Assembly: GCA_963966185.1 (NCBI GenBank)
Contig: CAWZYM010000174.1
Coordinates: 134,501-198,500 of the forward strand
DNA: 64,000 nucleotides
Source of the DNA: Rhabditoides inermis
Lineage: Eukaryota > Nematoda > Chromadorea > Rhabditida > Rhabditidae
Reading direction: 5' to 3'
Part shown: piece by piece, positions 48,992-61,900 of the stretch
Layout: every line of letters starts with the position of its first letter
How positions within the stretch are numbered: the stretch's first letter is position 1
Program-made: the position numbers and the translations under genes
Notes under the pieces: model-generated
The model's database searches: none
What the model was told of the DNA's origin: nothing
What the model saw: only the letters and a program-made list of their open reading frames with translations

Positions 48992-50529
48992 GTCTGTCTC
49001 TCTCCCCCCCCCTCACCTTCTCACTCTCTAGGAGTCTCTGTTCTGCTACGGCCCTCCCTGCGCCGAATGGACCCAGTGGTGCGAGTGGAGCGGCTGCAGC
49101 GCCAAGTGAGTGTTTGAATTCCCGCGTATATTAGTAACCCTATGATGTGCAGGTGCGGACCCGGACAACGCGCGCGCACTCGCGCCTGCCTCACCTCCGA
49201 CCAGCTCGAGAGCAACCTCTGCCAGGGACCCAGCAGTGTGAGTACCGAACCAATTTAGACTACAGTAGTCGCGATTCAATGTATTGTATTCCTGTTTTAG
49301 GAGAGCGCCCTGTGCGACAACGGCGCGTGCTGCTCGTGGAGCGACTGGTGCCCGTGGTCGCAGTGTGACAAGGTACTGTAGGCGTACTGTGGGATACTGT
49401 AGGTACTCAGATTACTGTATACCGTACCCGTTCCAGGATTGCGGCAGCGGCAGCAGCTTCAGGACCAGGGTGTGCAGCAGGGACGGATTCGGTAAATCTC
49501 TCTTACCGAAACTCTTATCGTGACTACCGTGACCCTGTCCTACATACCGTAACCCGCTTACCGTAATCCTAGGCGCCCACGACGACACGTGTGACTGTCC
49601 GGGACCGGACCGGGAGAACCGCGAGTGCAACCAGCACCCCTGCACCCCGCAGTGCGCATGGACACAGTGGTGGGTAGATCAGTCGGAAGTAGATCAGTGG
49701 GTGGGTAGATCAGAGATGGTAGATGAGTGAGGATATGGGTAGATCAGTGGGGTATGGGTAGATCAGCACAGGTAGATCGTTTATCTTTAGGTGCGAGTGG
49801 GGAGAGTGCAGCGTGACGACCGCCTGCGAGACCGGCACCCAGAACAGGTACGGTATACGGTATGGTGTGAAGTGGCATACTGTAGCTGCATGGGTACTGT
49901 AAGTGAGTGACACCGTAGTTGCATGGTGTGCCATCTAATACTCCCCTAGCTACGCGAGTTCCTACAACGAGTACCTGCGCTCGTACTACTCGTACTACCG
50001 TGGGTACGACGCGTACGGAGGCGCGTACGGTTCGTACGACCGGCCACGTGCGCCGTGCCGGAGAGGGCAGAGGAGACGGTATCGAGTGCGGCAGGCGCGC
50101 TCGCCTAGACGCCACTTCTCCACGGAGGAGGAGGAGGAGGAGGAGGAGGAGCAGCACTACCCCAGGGGACGACACTTCAGGTGTGCATGCGATGTGTCTA
50201 ACATCTAACACCAGCAGTTGCTTGTGGTTTTCCGTCTCAAACGCATGCCAGTGGTGGTGTGTAGTGTTTCTTCCGAAGCCAATCCGCGATACAGCTTCTT
50301 CCCCACCCCCATTCATCGATCTTATCGCCATCTCACGCGCCCGTCCATAACCGCTTTGGCGGCAATCTTATCGCGCCTCACGTCACAGCCCATGAGATCA
50401 ATCGATAAATCGATCGATATTTCCAGGTCGCGGCAGTGCGTGGGCGAGCCTGGCTGCCACTGCCTGGGTGAGAACGACGAGAGCCAGCAGTGCCGCGGAC
50501 GCATTCCCTGCAACAAGGTGCCCTGCTAG
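39913..50529 (+). CDS. Secreted multi-TSP1-repeat protein with PAN-like N-terminus
   Basis: Thirty-five exons chain in frame to 1073 aa (first 39913-39970, last 50427-50529). The N-terminus is a signal peptide (MRSSHLGLAILLCAVAADA). A Cys-containing PAN/apple-like segment follows (DDICARMHN, ECQKKCVDLYPACAA, HHHCYLFGK), then RKKR. One TSP1-like unit (SPWSGWSSCAANN) precedes a His/Gln/Pro-rich region, residues about 222-475, built from HPDPRMQ-type repeats. RAKR comes next, and then seven further TSP1 repeats with W-x-x-W and C-S-x-x-C-G-x-G cores (for example WSEWSQCSCTCGDG, WSACSVSCGNG). A Tyr/Arg/Glu-rich segment precedes a Cys-rich end (CHCLGENDESQQCRG). Exon 6 ends at a GC donor. Intron 23 contains an antisense LINE. 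An extracellular-matrix or guidance role is inferred from TSP1 repeats only; the specific orthologue is not identified. Confidence 0.88.
41510..41567. repeat. (CT)n microsatellite
   Basis: CT tract in intron 3 of the TSR gene. It generates Ser/Leu open frames that are not coding. Confidence 0.85.
42844..44041 (+). repeat. Exon-scale repeat array (HPDPR modules)
   Basis: Exons 8-15 of the TSR gene (42844-42906, 42946-43011, 43060-43197, 43263-43364, 43414-43476, 43555-43617, 43833-43904, 43995-44041) each encode a module containing PDPR (or EPR/VDPR in exon 10) among Gln-rich sequence. Exons 8-14 are all phase 0 at both ends and usually end in CAG before the donor. Several exons are exactly 63 nt. 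This is a coding repeat made by duplication of exons with their flanking introns. Confidence 0.85.
43913..43980. repeat. (GA)n microsatellite
   Basis: GA tract filling the intron between exons 14 and 15 of the TSR gene. Confidence 0.85.
45330..45528. repeat. (GA)n / GGGA microsatellite
   Basis: Roughly 200 bp of GA, GGGA and GACA purine repeats filling the intron between exons 19 and 20 of the TSR gene. Confidence 0.9.
46241..46267. repeat. (CAATT)n tail of the LINE
   Basis: Just over five CAATT units mark the 3' terminus of the RTE element on the minus strand. Confidence 0.85.
46241..48100 (-). mobile_element. 5'-truncated RTE-type LINE in intron 23 of the TSR gene
   Basis: The minus strand from about 48100 to 46325 encodes most of a non-LTR reverse transcriptase: KKGDPLDIGNYRPISV, LEQAGFRRGFSCNDHI, VFVDFAKAYDSIEH, KKGVRQDCPLSPHLFN, LCYADDIILFA, and the downstream QRRMERKMLGLTLLDK, RKWRFARHIMTC and GRAGRPHLQWSDEFKKT. 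These motifs are typical of the RTE clade. The catalytic YADD is intact. The copy has one in-frame TAG at 46510-46512 near the C-terminus, where related proteins have Trp, and lacks the endonuclease half. The 3' end is a CAATT pentamer tract (46241-46267), the simple-repeat tail expected for RTE. It is a recent but defective insertion, antisense to the host gene. Confidence 0.9.
48316..48545. repeat. CT-rich microsatellite with higher-order unit
   Basis: The intron between exons 24 and 25 of the TSR gene is about 230 bp of CT sequence. A longer unit containing TCTTCTCTCCGCxCTCTCTC repeats about three times, so a minisatellite is superimposed on the CT tract. Confidence 0.85.
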
Positions 50530-50534
50530 ACACA

Positions 50535-51040
50535 AGGGACCACCCACGTCGATCAGCTGATCAGCTGATTCGACTCAACGCATCTCGCCGCCATACAGAG
50601 TAGTCAATCAAACACACAGAGCTATAATCCTATCACATGATAATCCCGTAATCTATTTTACAGTGTTCCTTTCCCGTTTTTGTTTTGTGCAATTGTATGT
50701 GTAAGTTGTGTCTTGCCCCTGTCCTGCCAATCAGCCTCACTATTCGTTTGTGCTCAACTGTCAATCTAGGACCCATTTTATCATAAATATTCGCACACTT
50801 TTTTTAAATGATATTTTATTTCTTGGAGACACGTAAAGGTTTTTCTAATAGAAACGTGGACGCAAATCCCGCAATGCAAAGAATAAAAATGTGTGTACAT
50901 CACGTGAGAGAGCGGTCCGAATGCAGACGCCTCACACAATAAATTATAGAGTAACAAATGACTGTCGAGCCGAAGGAATATCACAATGGAAGAGTGTGTT
51001 GTGGTGGGGGAGGATTGATAGAGGGGCGTGGCCTGGAGGG
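50535..51040. other. Convergent 3' spacer
   Basis: Spacer between the TSR gene (plus) and the RAMP4 gene (minus). AATAAA on the plus strand occurs near 50881 and 50938. A palindromic GATCAGCTGATCAGCTGATT-like string lies at about 50552-50570, just after the TSR stop. Confidence 0.5.
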
Positions 51041-51047
51041 GAGGAGC

Positions 51048-51395
<348 letters not shown>

Positions 51396-51399
51396 CTCG

Positions 51400-52337
51400 C
51401 TGCAACACAACAACCAATCAAAGATTCAACAAGGAAACAACGCGCACGCGCCCAGGATGGGTGATACCGGTACAATGTAATGTGGGACAAAGTGAGTGAG
51501 AGGGGGCGTCAGCTTGGGCTATGAGGTCAGGGTCAAGGCGGGTGCGAGCCGCCGCGAGAGAGAAAGCACCGAGGGGCACAGTGCAAATAGGAGAAAGCCG
51601 AGCAGGAAGAAGTGAGGAGAAAGACAAACCGGTGTTTGAATGGGGGAGAGTGGTAATGAGCATTATCATATCTACAAGTGTACTTATCGGGGAACATTAC
51701 CGACCAGATACGTGGAGTGACAGAGCGATGCGTTCACATTTGCACGTTGGCAACTGGTCGGAATATGAATGAACCAAACGCGGGACAGGTGTTGGTTGGA
51801 ATACGCTTGAATCGAAACTCGCCCTATTCCGAAACACAATGGTGAAGGGGGGCACGTGAACATTTGGTCAGTCGATGAGGAGGATTACATGCCGATAATC
51901 GGACCAAACAGCGCGATACGAGGTTCATGATATATTAGAATGTTAGGAATGAGAGAGTAGTGAGAAACACATGAAACGTACAAGAGTAGCACAACAAAGT
52001 GGGAAAATAATCCACAAACGAGCGAGGGAAGTGGGGGCGTGACAGCCGGTTGGATCCGCTAACAGACAAGACAACGCCAGTTCGATGCTCGGATACGGTG
52101 GGCGGGCTCCGCGCTCTAACGAATAATACGGTATGGCGCGTTGGCTCCTCGCGTTGCGGCGTGTTGTGTGATAAAATTCGCACTGCGAGGTCCCGCAACG
52201 AAGTGATCTCTCAGGGATTAATCGAGCGCGCGAAAACAAGAACAGATGAATTTGTTTATTTTTTGTTGTTTATGTTGATTCTATGAACTTTGTGATGTTT
52301 ATTTTGATATGTAAATCTACCTACCACTTGTTTACAG
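51400..52337. promoter_or_regulatory. Divergent promoter region
   Basis: About 940 bp separate the start codons of the RAMP4 gene (minus) and the RWD gene (plus). No coding signal is present. TTTACAG directly precedes the RWD ATG, which may mark a trans-splice acceptor. I identify no specific factor sites. Confidence 0.45.
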
Positions 52338-53035
52338 ATGACGGAAGTGAACGAAGAGCAGGCTGTAGAGTGGGAGGTGTTGGAATCAATTTACGGAGAA
52401 GATCCCGATTACAAGAAACTCAGCGATACACGACTACAGTACAAGTTTAACAACGACTCGGAGGACAAGAAGTTTCTGATTGAGATTGCGTGGCCGCCGC
52501 AGTATCCCGAGGTGATCCCGATCATCAACCTCGACGTCTTCTACAACTCTCACATCGGCGACCGCACCCGCCAATCAATCAAGCAGAAGCTGGAAGATGT
52601 GAGGTGTTTATGCGATACATCTCATCTATGTAACCTTTGCATTTTTAGCTAGCCAAGGAGAACGAGGGCATGGCGGTGAGCTTCACCCTGATCGAGCACG
52701 TCAAAGAGAACCTCACAGAGTTCACTGCCGACTGGGAGCTCAAACACGCCGGCGACACTATCGGAGAGGTGTGTTGCATTGATTGTAATGAATTTATTGT
52801 TTTTTTTTCAGTTGCGGCAAGAAGATGCGAAGATTGCGCAGCCGAAGGAAGTGCTCACCAAGGCAGCAAAGCGGCGAATGTGGGACAAGGTGAGTTATTT
52901 GTGTGTGTTTGTGTTTGTTTGTTTGTTTGTTTACGTTCACGTGTTATTTAGGTGGAGGCGGGTACGAGTGCGACGGACCGCGGCAGCGACTGGGTCGATA
53001 TCCTCAAGCACCTCTCGCAAACACGCGACAACTAG
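52338..53035 (+). CDS. RWD domain protein (RWDD4-like)
   Basis: Four exons (52338-52598, 52649-52768, 52812-52889, 52952-53035) give 180 aa. The N-terminal ~110 residues form an RWD domain: EEQAVEWEVLESIYGED, LIEIAWPPQYPEVIPIINLD (the YPxxxP signature as YPEVIP), and VKENLTEFTADWELKH. The C-terminal part holds a lysine-rich helix (LTKAAKRRMWDKVE) and ends GSDWVDILKHLSQTRDN, as in RWDD4/RWDD1-like small proteins. RWD domains are alpha/beta folds for protein binding, related to ubiquitin-conjugating enzymes but without the catalytic cysteine. The ATG directly follows TTTACAG. Cellular role is not established from sequence. Confidence 0.9.
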
Positions 53036-55970
53036 GTAGATATTTTTCACTATTTAATACTCTCATCTAACATTCTTTGTTGATCTAGGGTTACCCCAAT
53101 GTCGGGTGATATTGTTGACTTTTGCTGTTTTGTGATGATGCGATTGTGAGAGTGACATAAAGAATTCTATGCAAATTTTGTTGACAGATAGTTGTCGATT
53201 CTGCTTTATCGGTTATGCACCGTTGATTACTTTCATGATGTACGTGTTGATGAATATTCGTCGTTTTCTCTTTTCACAATATCTCATATTGGTCTGCTCT
53301 GCCATCGTAGTCTCAATGTTAGCGTATCCTCTCTCCCATAGTTGGTCGTTTTTGGGCGGCTTGTTTTCACAAAGCGGCACTCGGTTTGGTTTTTGTCATT
53401 TGCAAGGCGAGGCTGTCTATTTCGTTATTTTTTGTGTGTCTCGCTGGAATGTGTGCTCGCCTCGCCTGAAAAACCATTTTCCACGTTCCACTTTATCTTT
53501 TTTTGCTTCATGGTCTGGGTCTCATATGACGCTCTCTCTTACTTCACCCAATCGAACACTGTTTATTTTGAATGATTCATGGCGCACGCGTGATGATTAC
53601 GTTTCAAACTGATACGATCTCTCACCATTTTCCCCACACACAATCACTCTGATGGCACGATTTTGGTTCCGCGGATATCAGAATGTGGTAATGTGGGAAT
53701 CAGTGCGCATCCGCGTATTCCAAGTTCCAAGGCGGCACCGGCACCGCAATCGAATAAAATGGCGTAGCGATGCGAGATCTGGTTTGCCTGTGGACACTGC
53801 TTGTCTGCCGACCGACGGCCCGGCTGCCCTCTACTACTGGACTGGTCTCTCCACACTCCACCTCCATCTCCGCCATCCAGCCGTTTTGTCGTGTCATCAT
53901 TGCGCGCTCCGCAAAGTTGTGTCGCATCCTATTTGTCCTTGATGTCTCGCGGATTTGTCGTTGACCGGACTGGACGGATTCGATGTGTTGTGGCTCGTCT
54001 GGTTAGGATCAGCATGTAGCAGTGCAGTTTTCTCATGGAATGCGCGGTCTGGCGGCCAGTGTGTAGTTGGTGGCTATTGATCGATAGGTCTAGTCGACTC
54101 TTTGGAGGTGTGGCTGACTGGCTGCGGAAGAGAGGGAGGGAGAGTGAGAGAGAGAGAGTTTGTTCAGGCGATAGAGTGATTGTACTCTTGGCTCTTGGCG
54201 ACTTGTGTGTATGTATGTTCACTCAACGCACACACTACACTTTTCCCTTTGAACTCTTGCGGCTGTTTCACATAATTTGTCTGATTCGTTTTTTTACTGT
54301 GCAAACATCTTCGTCTCGATTTAGACACATCCGGTTAGGCCGGGGAGTGTTACGAGTGTTTGTTCGAAAAATCAGACAGGAACAGATGATCTTTTCTCTC
54401 TTTTTCGGATTGATTGAGCTGATTTGTGATTATATCTCGTGTTTCGTGATTAGTGATTCCTTCAGTCGATTTCGACACTGGGTAATGAATTGCATAACCA
54501 CGGCTCTATAGGATGACTCATCGAACATTGATTCGTAGTTCCGATCACTCCTTAATGATTGTGATTAGTCATAATGTGTCCGCACTCCGCATGAGAGCGG
54601 GGTTGCTGTCCTATTGAAAGTTTGCTACTGGTTGACTTTTTTGTTCATGCGATCGTCCCACTGTGATTGTATTCGGTGCACTTTACTTTTATGTGTTTAT
54701 CCATTGCGTGTTGTTCCCTTTTTCGCAACTCTCTTTTTGAGTGTAGTGGAGGCCATTTGAAATTCGAATCGGGCTGCCGGGGACGCGCGAGACGCGCGAT
54801 GTGTGTGGAAGGAATGGGAGAGGGGAGAATGCGACGCCCTTGGGAGTTGAGTCACTCGCTCCCACTCTCAAGGTTTCGTACCTACCCCTAGTGTTTATGC
54901 TATGCGATATTGTCGTTTCTTGTCTATTGGATTGCTCGTTGTTCGCTTCGCTTCTGTCGGTAATCCTATCCAATGCCCTGTGATTAGTGGGCGATGGAGA
55001 AGAAGGAGAAAGGAGAGAGGAGAAGAGTGCGCAGAGAGGTATGAGTGTGGGAATAATGCATGTGTGGGTGCAGGAAGGAGGGAAGAGAGAGAGTGAGTGA
55101 GTATTGGTTAGAAGCGGGGGGCGCGCGCTCCGTCCCGGCTGCCCCCTGCCGCCTAGGTATTGATTGTGCTGCAGTTCTAGTGCGGGAGGGGAGAGAGAGA
55201 GAGGATGCTGCGGACCCAGCCAGAAGTCTGCTGCGAAGGCTCTGTGCAGAATCAATGCACGTCCACTGGTCTGCCAGCTGTTTGTAGGTCCTCGTAGTTC
55301 GATGCGTCACGGGTTTGGTGGCTGATGCGCTGTTTTTGTTGTAGGTGTGGTGCGGTCAATCAGTCAACTGTTTATGTTATCTGCCGCTGCCCTGTCTATC
55401 TGTAATCGGACAGTGAGAGAAAGGGAGTGGGGGAATTGAACGGCATGTGCATGGGGATTGTTATCGCGCACGTTTTGCGGTTTTGGCGCTGCCCAAATTC
55501 GATAGACGACAAAATTGGCTCTGTGTTCTCCCACACATTTTATGGTTGATCCTATTGCGAGCGTGTGAAATGGGCTGCGAATTTATGAATTTGTGGTGAG
55601 AGGTGGGATATCTGGGGATGTAGGGTGAAGAGAGTGAGTGGAATCGATTCCAGCAGTATGCGGCCACTACAAGACGAGTGTGTCTGTGGGAGAGTTGTTG
55701 TTGGAATTGTTGTTTATGCGAAGGAATGTGTGGAGAATGCTGACTGAGAGTCGGAAAAGGTTTTGCTATTCGTAGATTTTACGATTCTCGTGCATTGTGC
55801 TGATTGCGATGATACTTTTACGATCGTTGTTGATTGTTTGATCATAATTACATTGATTCGCGTTTGATACTTGATATCCCTGTTAATCGATATGATTTGT
55901 TGCTTGTTGCAGTCCGTTTGGTAGTTGCTATCTGTGGCGGTGGCAGAGTGCCGCTCGATCATCTTCCAAA
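53036..55970. other. 2.9-kb non-coding region upstream of dyn-1
   Basis: No exon chain is supported. The sequence is moderately T-rich with GA patches near 54130-54160 and 54990-55100. TGTTGCAG at 55904-55911, about 60 bp before the dyn-1 ATG, looks like a splice acceptor, so a non-coding first exon or a trans-splice site probably lies in or at the edge of this region. Confidence 0.5.
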
Positions 55971-58900
55971 ATGGCGTGGATCAATGCCGGAATGCAACAG
56001 CTGATCCCGGTCATCAACCGGGTACAGGTCAGTGGTCGAGTAGAGTTTTTCGGATTCTTGCTATCAGGCTATTAGTGTTGAAATGTGTGCGTGGTCAAGA
56101 CGTTGAGGTGAAGCGTATTGTTTGCGGTTGGTCATTGATTCAATCTCACCGACACGAACGTTTCGCATAAATTGGGTGGTATTGACACTAGGTTATGGAA
56201 CCTAGTGTCATGGTTTGCAGTTTAAAGGTCGAAACAGGAATCTTTTTTTCCTATTATGTTTTACTTTTTGTTCTTCTAATCTACTTTGGAAGACCCTGGT
56301 TGTGTTTCAGGATGCGTTCACGCAGATTGGCACGGCGGTCAACTTCGAGCTGCCCCAGATTGCAGTGGTCGGAGGACAGTCGGCCGGAAAGTCGTCCGTA
56401 CTCGAGAACTTTGTCGGAAAGTCAGTTTTTTTGTAATGTTTTTATGTTGTTAAAAAAACTGAGAAAAATTACGGTTCGCACGATTTGTTTTATTTAGTTT
56501 TTCGGATGAAACGTGGATGTCATGGCAGAAATTATGTGTGGGTGGATTGATTGCGTTTTATGGCATTGTCGGTCTTTGGTTGCTGGGGTGCAGGGTGGAT
56601 GTAGAGCGGAGGACCAAGTTTCCATAGCAGTGAGTGCGCAATGCGCCCTGCGCCCGTCACAGCTGTTTTCATAGCCTCTGCACTCTCCTCGGACACAGCG
56701 CCTCTAGTCTCACCCCTGTCCTTTTTCGGGATTTGAAGTTGCACATGGGAGAGAGAGGGAAGAGGGGAGAGAGAGAGAAGGAAAGCGTGGGAGAAGAGAG
56801 AGGGACGGGCGGAGAGGGAGGGGGATCGATGCGCGGCGGGCGCAACGCGGAGAGTTGAAGGAGAAGGAGGAGTGGAATGGAGCAGATTGCAATGAGAGAC
56901 TAGTTTTGATTGAGAGATTGTGTGACGTGATAGGGGGTGTTGGTTGGTGAATAAAAAGGGGATGGGGAAAAAGGATTGGACATATTGGATGTTGGATGCA
57001 CGTGGCACTCGTGGCAGTTTTGTGTGTGTGTGTGCGGAAGCGTGCTTTGTTGAGAGAGTGCGATGGAAAAGGAAAAGAGGAGCGGGAGGGGGAAAAGTGG
57101 CGTCATCAGAGGTGTCGACTTACACAATGTGTGCATGTGCGAATGTTTGGGAAAAGTTTAACCTACACAATGAAAATGGCAGGGTCAGAAAAGGAAAGCT
57201 TGCTCTCAGGTTTGTAATGAATGTTGTTTCCAGGGATTTTCTTCCGCGCGGCGCGGGCATTGTCACCCGCCGTCCCCTCATCCTGCAACTCATCCAGGAC
57301 AGGAATGGTGGGTGGATGGTGGGCATGCGTGATGGGTGAGGGAAAAGAAAGAGAACACGCGATGAAACGGTTGATGAGACGGTAGACGATTGTCGAGTTG
57401 TCACAGAATCACAGGAAACGTATTCTTGAATAACTCTAGTTGGATGTTTTCTCGTTTAGAAGAATCGTGTTTAGTAATCTGTTTTTACAATGTTTAGTAA
57501 TACGTTAGTACCAGGAATTGATTTTGTAGCAAACGATTTAAACATTTGAATTGCGCTTGAAACATGGAAATGTAATGTGCGTGGTGATTGCAGAGTATGC
57601 CGAGTTTCTGCACAAGAAGGGCTACCGCTTCACGGACTTTGACGCGGTTCGGAAGGAGATCGAGGACGAGACGGACCGGATGACGGGGGCCAACAAGGGC
57701 ATCAGCCCCCACCCCATCAACCTCAGAGTGTTCAGTCCCAACGGTGCGTAGCAGGTGGACTGTGTCCTGTGTTTTGGAGTTTGGGTTGTGTATGTGTTGG
57801 TCTACTTGACTGTTTGCAGTGCTGAACCTGACACTGATTGATCTGCCGGGTCTGACAAAGGTTCCGGTGGGAGACCAGCCAGCGGACATTGAACAGCAGA
57901 TCAGGGACATGCTCCTCACGTATATCAGGTGAGATGGTGTTTTGACATGGAGCTTATTGTCATCTTACCATTGTTGTATTGATAGAGAATATCGTTAATG
58001 AATGATTCGTTGTGGTTCGGTTTAGCAACGAGAATGCATGGAAAGCAGATTAATGGCATTTCTCTTCACCGAATCACTTGTGATTGTGAAACGTAGTTTG
58101 TATAGTTTTGTATGCGTCCATTTTGCAGCCGCGAGACGTGTCTGATCCTTGCTGTGACTCCGGCCAACTCTGATCTCGCCACCTCGGATGCGCTCAAACT
58201 GGCCAAGGTAGGCAGAGTGTGATTGAGTGTGGTTAGGTAGATGTTATGTTTCGAAGAATTTTATTATTATGAGAATGAAATTGTTGGCAATATGTATGAC
58301 ATTCAGAGTTGATGACATAAATATTATAAAAGTGTTGTGTGTGTTGCAGGAGGTTGACCCGCAGGGGCTGCGCACGATCGGAGTGCTGACGAAGCTGGAT
58401 CTGATGGACGAGGGAACAGATGCGAGGGAGATCCTCGAGAACAGACTTTTCCCCCTCAGGAGAGGTGAGTGGGGAAGGGAGCTGCGTCTCTTTCTGACTG
58501 ATAACTGTTGTGCCCTGCAGGCTATGTCGGAGTGGTGAACCGCGGTCAGAAGGCGATCGAGGGCAAGAAGGACATTCGCGCCGCTCTCGATGCTGAGAGA
58601 AAGTTCTTCCTGTCACATCCCGGATATCGGTCAGTTGAGAGAAATCATTAAGGATTGTAGCCATACAATAGCGATGTGTTACGAGTGTTATTAAAAGTTA
58701 AGTTATTGCAAAGTTATTACAAGTCATGTTCCCTTTTCAGTCACATGGCGGACCGTCTGGGCACGCAGTACCTGCAGCACACGCTCAACCTCCAGCTCAC
58801 AAACCACATTCGCGACACGCTGCCGTCGCTGAGAGACAGCCTGCAGAAGAAGATGTTTGCACTGGAGAAGGTGAGGAGGGAGGGAGGGAGGAGAGAGAGA

Positions 58901-61900
58901 GAGAGAGAGAGAGAGTGAAAGGGGAAGAGATGAATTGATTGGATTGCTTTCAGGACGTTGCCGAGTACAAGAACTTCCAGCCGAACGATCCCAGCAGAAA
59001 GACGAAGGCACTCCTGCAGTAAGTGTGGGGGAGGGGGAGAATGGGAGGGATAAGTTTCACTAGCTCTTAGTATTGTTGTGATTTGCTTTTTGCGTAATGG
59101 GTTTGGAGGATTCATGTCATAACCTTTGTTTATATAGTCATTTCAACACGAAACATATGTTTCGGTAGCTATGGGTGTTAACGGGCAGTTTTGGACGAAA
59201 ATCCGGAAAGGTTTGTATTTCTAATACGACTTGTTGTGTTGCAGGATGGTGCAGCAGTTCACGCAAGACATAGAGCGTTCGATCGAGGGTAGCTCTGCCA
59301 AGCTGGTCTCCACCAACGAGCTGTCCGGAGGAGCGCGCATCAACAGACTCTTCCACGAGAGGTGCGAGAGCGAGCAGACTGTGTATTATTAACCTAGAGA
59401 AGTGTTGAATGGTGTTTATTATGGTAGTGCATCATAGAAATAGAACATCGTTGCTATCGATGAGAGCGTTGCTCAATATGGGATATGTGAAGAGCTCAAA
59501 TTAACATTGGGTTGTTTGTGATTATGAGATGAGATCATTCATAGATTGTTAAGTGCGCTTTTGAACTGATTTTAATCATTGTGCGAAACGTATATGTGCT
59601 GTGTATTGTATGCTATGATTGCAGGTTCCCGTTCGAGATTGTGAAGATGGAGATTGACGAGAAGGAGATGAGGAAGGAGATCCAGTTCGCCATCCGCAAC
59701 ATTCACGGTATCCGGTGAGTAGATCGCTCTATGCTATCAGGTTCAGTGGGAACAGCTTGCGGTAGAGTGTAAAATGTATTACTATTAATTTTAGCTATGG
59801 TATACGGAACGCATATTATTTTTGGATTTTGTTTTGACACCTATATACATCGTGAAACGTACACAATGTTGGAAACTATTCGATTAACCACTCTTGTCAG
59901 CGTCGGTCTGTTCACCCCGGACATGGCGTTCGAGGCGATTGCCAAGAAGCAGATCGCGCGGCTGAAGGAGCCGAGTCTCAAGTGCGTCGACCTGGTCGTC
60001 AACGAACTCGCCAATGTCGTCAGGGGATGCGCCGAGACGGTCAGTGGGGGAGGGGTTCGGTCTGGGATATGTAGGTTTCACCGGAGATAGAGATTGGTTG
60101 AGAGCGTTTGAACAATGATTGATCTGTATTGCATATTACAATTTGTCGTAATCGTAATCATTTAAACATTCATTTTCATTGAGACATGTTTGAATGGTTT
60201 TTCTTGCAGATGGCCCGCTTCCCTCGTCTTCGGGACGAGATTGAGCGCATCGTCGTGACTCACATGAGAGAGAAGGAGCAGAGTGCCAAGTATCAGGTAT
60301 GGGCGAACAACGGTGTTAATTAACATGATTTTGGAAAATACCATTTGTTTGAACATTGAAACATAGTTGTTGTAGTTGTTGTAGATGTTAGTAACAACGA
60401 CGGAAAGTTGTGGTCAAATCATTGCCACTAGCTAATCACTGCGTGAAACGTACATGTGGTCGATTCGATCATTGATTCCCCTTTGTTTTCAGATCGGTCT
60501 CATCGTGGACTATGAGCTGGCGTACATGAACACGAACCACGAGGACTTTATCGGGTTCAGCAAGTGAGTCGAGGGAGGGAGGGGGGGGGGGGGTCGGGGA
60601 ATGGATTGGGAGAGTTGATTCAGTTCTAGTTGGACTGTGTCTATTTCGATAGGATATGATAGGGTTGCTTGGGTTTTGCGTGTATGGATTTGATGTGGAG
60701 ATGGCACGTAATTGTTTTGTTTGTGTGGGTACGCGACAACATCGAATTATGAAGAATGAATCTGTGTGCTGTGATTGATCCTGTGATTACACTGCAGTTT
60801 GTATGTTTCGCTGGTGCATTATATTCACGTGTTTTTAGCAGAACGGTAATGTTTTTTCGAGCCTGGCTCGCCAATAGAATTACGTATCGCATATTGTAAT
60901 CATTATCGGACTATTAATCAATATTGATAATGATAATATTGTAAGTTATCATGTCATGTGTCTGTGATTGCAGCGCTGAGGCGAAGGCGGCCGGCCAGTC
61001 TGTCTCGGCTAAGAAGAATCTCGGAAACCAGGTTGGTCTTTCAATGTTCACAAGTCCCTGATAGTATACGTTTCGTGAAATATGCATATACGGGGAATTA
61101 ATAAAATAGTCGATACGGCACTAGTGGAAGCAGAATGAATAATAATTATATATAGTGTAGACTACTAATGTACTGCAGGTGATCCGCAAGGGCTGGCTGT
61201 CCGTGTCGAACATCTCGTTCGTTCGCGGATCCAAGGACTGCTGGTTTGTGCTCACCTCGGAGAGCCTATCCTGGTACAAGGACGATGACGTGAGTCCGAG
61301 GGGTGAGAGGGTCCCTTTGTATGTGGTGTTTTGATATCAGCGTTCAGCACAGTCTGCAGTTATTCATGTTAAGCCTTTTCAGGAGAAGGAGAAGAAGTAC
61401 ATGCTTCCCCTGGACGGGATCAAGCTGCGCGACATGGAGAGCGGGTTCATGAGCCGCCAGCACAAGTTTGCACTCTTCTATCCCGACGGAAAGTGAGTGC
61501 GGGGGAAGGGGAGAGTGTCCTGTCTGTAGTTGTAGTACCAATCGCTTACTAGACGTACTAAGCTTGTTCTAATCTCGCTTTGTCGTTTCAGGAAGTGAGT
61601 TGTTGAGCTGTGGAAGAGTTGTAAGAGAGTAAGCGTGTGAGCGTATGCGTCTGAGTTGAGACGTGTCGTGAGTCGTGTAGTAGTGGTGACTGTAGACGGA
61701 ATGAAGTACATTGTGCGGAATGATTGTGATCGTGTGGTGTGGTGGTTAGTTGGAGAGTAGCTAGCCTATCCTAGCATGGTAGCGTCTTGCCCACCCTTCT
61801 CCTCTCCTCCTCTCCTCCCTCCCCTCTAGTCGTGTTGTGGCTGTTCAGTGTGCCGCCGCAGACGGGCTTTGGCGGCCTCGGGCTGGGCAAGGTGTTGCCG

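Noticed and set aside
53169..53612. 147-aa hydrophobic frame upstream of dyn-1
   Set aside because: Aromatic-rich frame from T-rich non-coding DNA, with no exon boundaries or conserved motif.
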